Positions 1 to 4,476 of a DNA stretch of 5,677 nucleotides are shown here, in pieces (the first letter of the stretch is position 1; each line of letters begins with the position of its first letter). Below the pieces are notes generated by a model. That model worked only from the letters and a program-made list of their open reading frames with translations, searched no databases and had not been told where the DNA came from. Position numbers and translations under genes: made by a program. Origin of the DNA: Clostridium sp. CAG:413 (lineage in GTDB: Bacteria > Bacillota > Clostridia > Oscillospirales > Acutalibacteraceae); the NCBI GenBank assembly GCA_000431775.1, contig FR888173.1:1-5677 (forward strand), in the 5' to 3' direction.

Positions 1-122
1 GGCATTTTAAAAGCCGAAGCACGTGCGCTGAGCTTTTCGTATACCTCTTCAACGGTGGTTGAATAAGAGAGTTCAAACTCTCTCGGGGCTGTTGCCGTTG
101 CAATTGATTTAATGTCTGCCAT
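1..122 (-). CDS. Hypothetical protein, N-terminal 40 residues only (runs off the left edge)
   Basis: An ATG at 122..120 opens a frame that stays open to the window edge. A GGAGG ribosome site lies at 130-134, seven bases upstream, so the start is well supported. The protein begins MADIKSIATATAP and continues with a Glu/Tyr-rich stretch (EFELSY, EEVYEKL). It has no signal peptide or membrane segment in the visible part, so it is probably cytoplasmic. I do not recognise the family. It lies 47 bases downstream of the duplicated lipoprotein gene. No clear terminator or promoter lies between them, so it could be read from the same transcript. Confidence 0.72.
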   Translation of the reverse strand, partial: MADIKSIATATAPREFELSYSTTVEEVYEKLSARASAFKM

Positions 123-169
123 AGTTTTTCCTCCAATATATTATTCCGTGCTTTAGTTAACACGGTAGG

Positions 170-850
170 TTATGATTTTCGGCACTTTTCTGCCAAAGTG
201 CGTAATTCATTTACCAAATCCTCGTTATATATTTCCGCATTGATTTCTGTGCCGTCGTTCATCTTAAAATAAAGAAAGTATCCGCCGCCGTCGAGAACAA
301 AGGCTTTAATTCGCGGAGGTTTATACTTCTGAGCCTGTAAAATAAGGTCTTGCTCTTTCACAGCTTCGAGTATTGCCGCAGCGTCCTGCGTACTTACTTT
401 TTTATTCTCAAATTCAACCCTTGGATTTTCATAATCGTAGGAATAGTTTGCATCAAAAAACCATTCTTCATTTTCTTTTTTAAGAGAATAAACATAAGAA
501 TCCGTGTAACTCATTGACGAACAGGAAAAACTGATTACACTCAGACCCTGCTCTTTCACAACGTCAAGTATTGCCGCGGCATCCTGTGCGCTTACTTTTT
601 TATTCTCAAATTCTACCCTTGGATTTTCATAGTCGTAGGAATAGTTTGCATCAAAAAGCCATTCCTCATTTTCTTTTTTGAGAGAATAAACATAAGAATC
701 CGTGTAGCTCATTGACGAACAGGAAAAACTGATTACACTCAGATCTGCCGCAGTGTATTTTTTCTTTGCTCCGCAGCCGAAAAGACCTATAGGTAATAAC
801 AGCATAAGCAAAAATAAGCTCGCTTTTTTAATGCAGTCTGCTCGCTTCAA
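170..850 (-). CDS. Lipoprotein with a tandem 66-residue duplication
   Basis: This gene encodes a predicted membrane-anchored lipoprotein of 226 residues. From a TTG start it reads MKRADCIKKASLFLLMLLL and then a lipobox, LFGC, giving a basic n-region, a hydrophobic core and Cys27 as the likely lipidated residue. After a short linker (AKKKYTAAD), two nearly identical 66-residue units follow at residues 37-102 and 103-168. A C-terminal segment rich in aromatic and Asp/Glu residues completes the protein (FVLDGGGYFLYFK). The frame stays open much further upstream, but that part overlaps the zinc-ribbon gene and does not look like protein. The TTG at 850..848 comes one base after that gene's TAA, which suggests translational coupling. 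A GGAG about 12 bases upstream is a poor ribosome site, and ATT at 832 is another possible start. The family is not recognised; a role in envelope function is inferred only from the lipobox. Confidence 0.8.
   Translation of the reverse strand: MKRADCIKKASLFLLMLLLPIGLFGCGAKKKYTAADLSVISFSCSSMSYTDSYVYSLKKENEEWLFDANYSYDYENPRVEFENKKVSAQDAAAILDVVKEQGLSVISFSCSSMSYTDSYVYSLKKENEEWFFDANYSYDYENPRVEFENKKVSTQDAAAILEAVKEQDLILQAQKYKPPRIKAFVLDGGGYFLYFKMNDGTEINAEIYNEDLVNELRTLAEKCRKS
347..742 (-). repeat. In-frame tandem duplication, 2 x 198 bp
   Basis: The unit nearer the N-terminus is 545-742 and the second is 347-544. They abut exactly. I count 17 base differences in 198 (about 91% identity) and only 5 of 66 residues changed, among them Leu/Phe after Trp, Ala/Thr, and Asp-Val/Glu-Ala. 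Each unit starts LSVISFSCSSMSYTDSYVYS and ends near AAILxxVKEQ. Because 198 is a multiple of three, the copy added a whole unit without shifting the frame. The excess of silent changes suggests that both copies are still under protein-level selection or are kept alike by gene conversion. Confidence 0.97.
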
Positions 851-851
851 A

Positions 852-1940
852 TTACAAGCGTGCTCCGCATTCGGGGCAGAATTTCGGCATAGGCTGACCG
901 TTTGCCGGAGTCCATCCGCAGCTCGGGCAGCGTGAAGGCATTGCTGCAGGCTTTGCACAGCCGCAGCCTTGGCAGAATTTGCCTTCGTTACGTGTGCCGC
1001 AGGATGAGCAAAACCAGGAAGCGTCAACTGTTTGCGGTGTAACGGGTGCAGCATTATTATAGGCGTTGTTTTGAACCTGAGCGGATGCTGCTGCGGTATA
1101 GGCGACATTTTGGACCGTGTTGCCTGCAAATCCGCCCATATTCTGCTGCGGCTGACCGTAGCCCTGATTCATTTGGCTGTAGCCTTGGTTTACGGAAGCT
1201 CCGCCCTGCTTCATCTGCTGGCAAAGCTGCATAACCTGAACGGCTGTTTCATAAGCGTTCATAAGCTCCATCTGATTGCCCGATGAAATGCCCGACGTTA
1301 CATCAAAACCTATCGGGTTCGTTATATATTGGTCGGTAACACGGAAGCAAACTCTTACGTTGGATACCTCAAGGATTTCGTTAGGCGAGGAATATGAGCT
1401 TGAATTACGCACAAACGGCTGAGCGGCAAGCGGAATATTGAGCATGGATGTATTCATCATATTGTTCATTCGGTTCATGTTTCCGCCGAAGCCGCCCTGA
1501 TTGTTAAGCTGTCTGTTGTCGAAATCATCCCTGTTGTCGGGGATACCGTCGTTATCCGAATCGTCAAGTGTTCTGTATTCCGGCTCGATCCAGAAATCCT
1601 GAAGCTGAGAAAACTCAAACACCTGAGGGTTACCGCTCCTGAAATCTCTGTTATCAATAGCAAAGATAAACCAGCGGTGATTAAAATCCGCTTGAAGCGT
1701 ACTGTTTCTTCCGCCCGCCGCTGCGGTGCAGTTAAACTGCTGATACTTCTGCTTGTTCTGCTCTCTCTGTTCAAGGTGAGCTTTAACATCCTGAACGGTT
1801 CTCTGCTTCCAGCCGCTTGTGAATGAGCCTAACTTTTGCTTGCAGTCTGAGCAAAGCTGCCCGTCCGAAAGCTTTTTCTGAGTGAGCAGATTGACTTTAT
1901 CACCGCATATGTCACAGAACTTTTTGTCAAATAATCCCAT
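852..1940 (-). CDS. Zinc-ribbon protein (DUF4428-like N-terminus, two C-terminal zinc ribbons)
   Basis: This is a predicted cytoplasmic protein of 362 residues with no signal peptide. The N-terminal Cys4 module (C9-x2-C12 and C30-x2-C33, in FCDICG and LCSDC) matches the DUF4428 pattern. Residues about 70-125 may form a PH-like beta domain (FNHRWFIFAIDNRDF). Residues 127-138 form an Asp loop, DSDNDGIPDNRD, that resembles a calcium-binding thrombospondin type-3 repeat. A linker rich in Asn, Gln, Gly and Met follows. The C-terminus holds two zinc ribbons with cysteines at 311/314/323/326 and 338/341/355/358. The ATG at 1940 has GGAGGA seven bases upstream at 1948-1953, and a TATAAT lies further up. 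The stop at 852 is one base from the lipoprotein start, so the two are probably one operon. The function of this family is not established; a scaffold or protein-binding role is a guess. Confidence 0.88.
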   Translation of the reverse strand: MGLFDKKFCDICGDKVNLLTQKKLSDGQLCSDCKQKLGSFTSGWKQRTVQDVKAHLEQREQNKQKYQQFNCTAAAGGRNSTLQADFNHRWFIFAIDNRDFRSGNPQVFEFSQLQDFWIEPEYRTLDDSDNDGIPDNRDDFDNRQLNNQGGFGGNMNRMNNMMNTSMLNIPLAAQPFVRNSSSYSSPNEILEVSNVRVCFRVTDQYITNPIGFDVTSGISSGNQMELMNAYETAVQVMQLCQQMKQGGASVNQGYSQMNQGYGQPQQNMGGFAGNTVQNVAYTAAASAQVQNNAYNNAAPVTPQTVDASWFCSSCGTRNEGKFCQGCGCAKPAAMPSRCPSCGWTPANGQPMPKFCPECGARL

Positions 1941-1969
1941 AAAAGATTCCTCCTTTTTAATGCACTTTA

Positions 1970-1999
1970 ATTATACTTTTTCGCCTTAATGCCCTTTAA
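1970..1999 (-). promoter_or_regulatory. Probable sigma-A promoter of the zinc-ribbon gene
   Basis: On the minus strand a perfect TATAAT lies at 1970-1975. The best -35 match, TTAAAG at 1994-1999, is weak (3 of 6) with an 18-base spacer. Transcription would start near 1962, giving a leader of about 22 bases that contains the GGAGGA site. The perfect -10 and its position support the call; the -35 is doubtful. Confidence 0.55.
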
Positions 2000-2005
2000 G
2001 AAAGC

Positions 2006-2197
2006 CTATTCAATGCCTTTCATATCGGAAATATTATCGTCATATAATTTCTCCGGTCTGAAGTCAACAATATAAGCTTCATCTCCGCAAGGAACAACAA
2101 GGTAATATAAATGCTGTGTTTTTGAATTGCCGTAGTATGTGTTGACCTTAAAAACGCCCTTGAAGCCGGCAATCTCGCACGCTTTGGTAAGTCACAT
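2006..2197 (-). pseudogene. Gene remnant: 61 codons with no usable start
   Basis: A protein-like frame runs from 2191 down to a TAG at 2006-2008. It reads LTKACEIAGFKGVFKVN, then YYGNSKTQHLYYLVVPCG, DEAYIVDFRPEKLYDD and a short tail. The composition is that of a real folded domain (alternating beta strands, then an acidic tail). There is no ATG, GTG or TTG within it near the 5' end. Just upstream, an AAGGA with normal spacing precedes an ATG at 2197..2195, but the next codon in that frame is TGA. Either a larger gene lost its 5' part, or a short gene was killed at codon 2. It lies between two intact genes on the same strand. The family is not recognised. Confidence 0.6.
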
Positions 2198-2232
2198 TAT
2201 AAAAATTCCTTCAAGCAATTAATTTTTGCCCT

Positions 2233-3132
2233 TTATCCGTTCCCGAGAGCTTCCCATGTGTCATTCAACGCATCGTAAAAATAAACAAGGTTGTCACACA
2301 CTCCGTAATAGCGCTCTCTGACGAATTGGTCGTCTCTGTTTGTGCCAAGCGCAAAAATCCAGCACGGGCGCCCGTCAATTTCCTGGCTTTGCCCTGTATA
2401 TTGCACACTCATACCGATATTTATGTAGTATTGCACCTCTTGAGACTCCAAAAGAATTTCTCTGGCTATTGCAACATTTTTATCCTCGGCTTCACTGTCG
2501 TCGCCGTAATCACTGTATATGGAAAAATCATAAAAATTCTCAGCGACAAGATGTCCGTCCATCCCTGAGAGCATCGGAAACACCGAAAAAGAGCTGTTTC
2601 CCTTTTCAAAAAACAGCGATACGTTTGAGTGTATTTCGCTTTCATTGCAGCGCAGTAAAAAATAATCAATTCCGTAGCCGCTGTATTTATAAATTACATC
2701 GTCGGTCTTTACGGAGTATTCGCCGTTATCGGTTATTTCCGCCCGATAAACAGAAGCAATGTATTCAGTATCGGCAATAACTACCGCATACAGCTCCGCA
2801 CCGCCGACGTTTACAAGGGGAGAGCCGCAGAGGAAATCATATTTATCCGCATACTGACTGTTATCTAAAAAGCTGTAAACCTCCTGCTCATTCGCCTCAT
2901 AGCCGACATAACCGATATAGGCAACACCAACCGATTCGTTGTTATCGAGAATGGTTTTTTGAAGCCTCGAAAGATCGGTGTCATTTTGCACGGTCGTCAA
3001 GTGGGAGACATCGGTTGTTTTGTTTTCGGTCAAATCAGGATCATCGGAGGGTTTCGCCTCACAGCCCGAAAACGCGGCAAGCACAGCCAGAGCTATAAGT
3101 AAGGTTAAAATATATTTACTTAGCTTCATCAT
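2233..3132 (-). CDS. Putative lipoprotein, 299 residues, unknown function
   Basis: The N-terminus (MMKLSKYILTLLIALAVLAA, then FSGC) is a clear lipoprotein signal with Cys24 as the lipidated residue. An Asp/Thr-rich linker to about residue 55 would hold the rest away from the membrane. The body is rich in Tyr, Asp and Ser, as in exported beta proteins. The C-terminal 75 residues contain a segment, RPCWIFALGTN, followed by RERYYGV and VYFYDALNDTW. This resembles C-terminal modules I associate with hypothetical exported proteins of Clostridia, though I cannot name a family. Two ATGs are possible. GGCGG at 3138-3142 lies 5 bases from the first and 8 from the second (3129), so the protein may start at the second Met. 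No convincing promoter is seen in the gap upstream. Confidence 0.88.
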   Translation of the reverse strand: MMKLSKYILTLLIALAVLAAFSGCEAKPSDDPDLTENKTTDVSHLTTVQNDTDLSRLQKTILDNNESVGVAYIGYVGYEANEQEVYSFLDNSQYADKYDFLCGSPLVNVGGAELYAVVIADTEYIASVYRAEITDNGEYSVKTDDVIYKYSGYGIDYFLLRCNESEIHSNVSLFFEKGNSSFSVFPMLSGMDGHLVAENFYDFSIYSDYGDDSEAEDKNVAIAREILLESQEVQYYINIGMSVQYTGQSQEIDGRPCWIFALGTNRDDQFVRERYYGVCDNLVYFYDALNDTWEALGNG

Positions 3133-3170
3133 ATCATCCGCCTTTCTTTAAGCCTGCAAATAAATATTCG

Positions 3171-3210
3171 GCAAACCGGTCTGTTCTGCTCGGCAGTCAA
3201 ACAGCTTTGC
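3171..3210 (-). repeat. Imperfect nested inverted repeat, possible terminator of the receiver-like gene
   Basis: Arms GCAAA/TTTGC (3171-3175, 3206-3210), CTGTT/AACAG (3181-3185, 3200-3204) and CTGC/GCAG (3186-3189, 3193-3196) nest around a TCG loop with bulges. It lies 20 bases past the stop of the receiver-like gene. There is no clean T-run after it (on the minus strand it is followed by CGAATATTTATTT), so it may be a weak terminator or a leader structure of the next gene. Confidence 0.4.
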
Positions 3211-3230
3211 ATTATTATTTAATCGGTCAT

Positions 3231-3614
3231 TTATACACTGTCGATAACCGAAGCAAAGTAGTTTTCGAAAACTGAGCCGAACAGGAAAGCATCGATAAAG
3301 CCGTCACGCTTTGCTTGCCGGACACTTTCCGAAAGAGCCGCGTCGTTCTCGTCGCTTATAAATAAAATAATACGACATTCCGGGGTGCTTTTTCTGACCT
3401 TTTTTGTTATTTCCATTCGTTCCGGGAACATCCAAGGAGAGTAATCCTTTACTTCCATCAAAAGCACGTCGGATTTATGCAATTTGCACCATTCGGCGGT
3501 TGAATCGGGCGATTCGGAAACAACAACCTGGCAATCCTCCAACTCCTGCATGAGCATTCTTTCCATATTGTGCGCATGAATGGCACTTTGAATGTCCAAA
3601 ACGATCTTTCTCAT
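3231..3614 (-). CDS. Stand-alone degenerate receiver-like (CheY-fold) protein
   Basis: The product has 127 residues, the length of a single receiver domain, with no output domain attached. The order of strands and helices matches that fold: MRKIVLDIQ, then DVLLMEV, then CRIILFIS, then DGFIDAFLFG. The active site is altered. The acidic pair after strand 1 is reduced to Asp7-Ile8, and the phosphorylated Asp after strand 3 is Glu54. The conserved Thr/Ser reads Ile86-Ser87, and the conserved Lys near the end is Phe112. It is unlikely to be phosphorylated in the usual way; Glu can mimic the active state, so it may act as a fixed-state partner. ATG 3614 is preferred because AAGGCGG (3624-3629) lies nine bases upstream. 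A GTG at 3650 in the same frame has no ribosome site and falls at the predicted transcription start. The family assignment rests on the pattern only. Confidence 0.75.
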   Translation of the reverse strand: MRKIVLDIQSAIHAHNMERMLMQELEDCQVVVSESPDSTAEWCKLHKSDVLLMEVKDYSPWMFPERMEITKKVRKSTPECRIILFISDENDAALSESVRQAKRDGFIDAFLFGSVFENYFASVIDSV

Positions 3615-3655
3615 TCCCATCACCGCCTTGTTACTCATTTTCTTTTTCACTTATA

Positions 3656-3683
3656 ATTGTACTTATTTTTTCCCGTTTGTCAC
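3656..3683 (-). promoter_or_regulatory. Probable proximal promoter of the receiver-like gene
   Basis: GTGACA (3678-3683, 5 of 6 to consensus) and TACAAT (3656-3661, 5 of 6) are separated by 16 bases on the minus strand. Transcription would start near 3649, about 35 bases before ATG 3614. The -35 overlaps the palindrome at 3682-3699 by two bases, so a protein bound there would block or shift polymerase. Confidence 0.55.
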
Positions 3684-3699
3684 TGGCATTTGTGCCAGT
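3682..3699. promoter_or_regulatory. Perfect 18-bp inverted repeat, candidate operator
   Basis: ACTGGCA (3682-3688) and TGCCAGT (3693-3699) are exact inverted arms around a four-base centre. Neither strand has a T-run after it, so it is not a terminator. It touches the -35 of the proximal promoter and lies just downstream of a second promoter-like pair. That is where a dimeric repressor or activator would bind. I do not know a regulator with this exact site; the binding protein is not identified. Confidence 0.55.
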
Positions 3700-3711
3700 A
3701 ACTGCAGAAGA

Positions 3712-3740
3712 AGTATTTGTTTTCCGAGACTGTTTGTCAA
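3712..3740 (-). promoter_or_regulatory. Possible distal promoter of the receiver-like gene
   Basis: A perfect TTGACA (3735-3740) is followed after 17 bases by AATACT (3712-3717, 4 of 6). If used, transcription would start near 3705 and the palindrome would lie in the first bases of the transcript. It sits just past the terminator of the broken gene upstream, as expected for a new transcription unit. Confidence 0.4.
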
Positions 3741-3753
3741 ATAGCACAAAAAA

Positions 3754-3774
3754 CCTCGGCCTTTGAAGCCGAGG
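3754..3774 (-). terminator. Rho-independent terminator after the broken membrane/LuxR gene
   Basis: CCTCGGC (3754-3760) pairs with GCCGAGG (3768-3774) around a seven-base loop. On the minus strand it is followed at once by six T (3753-3748). On the plus strand ATATTTTTT follows, so it could work both ways. It begins 12 bases past the TAA at 3787-3789, which marks that stop as the original end of the broken gene. Confidence 0.85.
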
Positions 3775-3786
3775 ATATTTTTTGAG

Positions 3787-4061
3787 TTATTCATCTTTTA
3801 ATGTTGTAACCATCAGCTTGTTTTCAATCGCGGTGGCTACCAGCGCTTCACGGTTTTCAAAGTTGCCTGTTTCTGAACTATGCGATGACGGACGGAAAGC
3901 CCCCATGCGGTAAAAAGACCGATATAAATAAAGCTGCGCAGATAGGAAAACAGTAAGGAATAAAAATCGCCTTTTCCGATGAAGCGGAAAGTATATGCAA
4001 CGGCGACCGCAAGCATCACATTTCCGACTATCATCAAAGTTCTCTTTTTCCTTTCAATCAT
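3787..4061 (-). pseudogene. Deleted and frameshifted membrane sensor/LuxR-type regulator
   Basis: ATG 4061 has GAGGG seven bases upstream (4069-4073) and a strong promoter. The first frame gives about 65 residues with two membrane helices (about 8-25 and 35-55), a motif YLRSFIYIGLFTAWGLSVRH, then a basic turn. This resembles the start of multi-helix membrane regulators found in Clostridia. That frame ends after a few out-of-place residues at TAG 3837-3839. In the next frame, from about 3875 to TAA 3787, the sequence reads ETGNFENREALVATAIENKL and a short tail. This fits the last helix of a LuxR/GerE DNA-binding domain (compare LG-x-x-DR-x-x-x-A-x-x-A-I in LiaR-like proteins). A terminator follows directly. 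The simplest reading is that a deletion ending near 3867-3880 removed most of the gene and shifted the frame. An intact 74-residue small membrane protein is the alternative. Confidence 0.65.
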
Positions 4062-4101
4062 ACAGCTTCCCTCATTTTATCGAATATAGGCTTACAAAAT
4101 G

Positions 4102-4129
4102 ATTATAGCATGACATCAGGCTTTTTCAA
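4102..4129 (-). promoter_or_regulatory. Strong sigma-A promoter of the broken membrane/LuxR gene
   Basis: TTGAAA (4124-4129, 5 of 6) and a perfect TATAAT (4102-4107) are 16 bases apart on the minus strand. The -10 is extended by TG at 4109-4110. Transcription would begin near 4095, giving a leader of about 34 bases with the GAGGG site. The promoter looks intact although the gene is not. Confidence 0.75.
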
Positions 4130-4171
4130 CAACCGACATTTTCGATTTAATTCAGCTTCAAGGTTATGAAT

Positions 4172-4206
4172 AAAAAGCCGTGTGCGGAGCTTGCCGCACA
4201 CGGCTT
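4172..4206 (-). terminator. Strong terminator of the radical SAM/PqqD operon
   Basis: A perfect 13-bp stem (4175-4187 with 4194-4206, core CCGTGTGCGG) closes a six-base loop and runs into TTTTTATT on the minus strand. It begins three bases after the PqqD-like stop codon, so it marks the end of that operon. The plus side lacks a T-run, so it works in one direction. Confidence 0.93.
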
Positions 4207-4209
4207 GAA

Positions 4210-4476
4210 TTATTCGGATACAATACCTGCCTCGATCAAGCCGCGCAGAAACTCATCGGCGTCGCTTCTTATCGTCGCTTCGTCGGCGTCGAACTCGATC
4301 TTCATTGCTTCAACTATCTCGTCGCGGGTCTTGCCCTCGCACAGGCGGTCATAGATAAAAGCGCCGCTCTCTGAGAGTGTGAAGATGCCGTTATGCTCTA
4401 TAACGCTCTTGCCCACGGGGATGAGCATCGTCTCGCCCGCGACCCTCCTGACCACATAATCTTTATTGATCCTCAT
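4210..4476 (-). CDS. PqqD-family peptide-binding protein (RiPP recognition element)
   Basis: The protein has 88 residues, a normal length for the family. It starts MRINKDYVVRRVAGETMLIP, a beta hairpin. Then come GKSVIEHNGIFTLSESGAFI and YDRLCEGKTRDEIVEAM, and it ends in DADEFLRGLIEAGIV. This is the winged-helix layout of PqqD-like proteins, which hold the leader of a precursor peptide and present it to a radical SAM enzyme. The ATG at 4476 has AGGAG eight bases upstream (4485-4489). An in-frame ATG at 4512 would add 12 residues from within the upstream gene and has no ribosome site. It overlaps the radical SAM gene by 14 bases, so the two are translationally coupled. PQQ itself is not implied: the family serves many peptide pathways, and no other PQQ gene is seen. 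Confidence 0.92.
   Translation of the reverse strand: MRINKDYVVRRVAGETMLIPVGKSVIEHNGIFTLSESGAFIYDRLCEGKTRDEIVEAMKIEFDADEATIRSDADEFLRGLIEAGIVSE

Noticed and set aside
66..83. Palindrome AGAGAGTT-CA-AACTCTCT
   Set aside because: It lies inside the coding part of the left-edge gene and spells ordinary codons (Arg-Glu-Phe-Glu-Leu-Ser). With a two-base centre it is a poor hairpin, and nothing around it suggests regulation.
146..165. Small hairpin CCGTG/CACGG between the lipoprotein and the left-edge gene
   Set aside because: It has only five base pairs, a ten-base loop and no T-run on the minus strand, so it is not a credible terminator.
851..1129. N-terminal extension of the duplicated lipoprotein upstream of its signal peptide (open frame to 1129)
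   Set aside because: It lies fully inside the zinc-ribbon gene in another frame, has low-quality composition, and would put about 100 residues before a clear lipoprotein signal peptide.
2192..2194. TGA as a sense codon (recoding), suggested by ATG-TGA and by the lack of TGA among the stops of the apparent genes
   Set aside because: All nine stops are TAA or TAG, which is common with so few genes. No other apparent gene has an in-frame TGA, and the gene content is that of Firmicutes using the standard code.
2326..2780. Plus-strand open frames here, and others at 753-935, 1032-1286 and 4466-4963
   Set aside because: They are opposite well-supported minus-strand genes, lack ribosome sites and have no protein-like composition of their own.
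3615..3650. GTG start at 3650 for the receiver-like protein
   Set aside because: There is no ribosome site before it and it falls at the predicted transcription start. ATG 3614 has AAGGCGG at nine bases and gives a normal receiver N-terminus.
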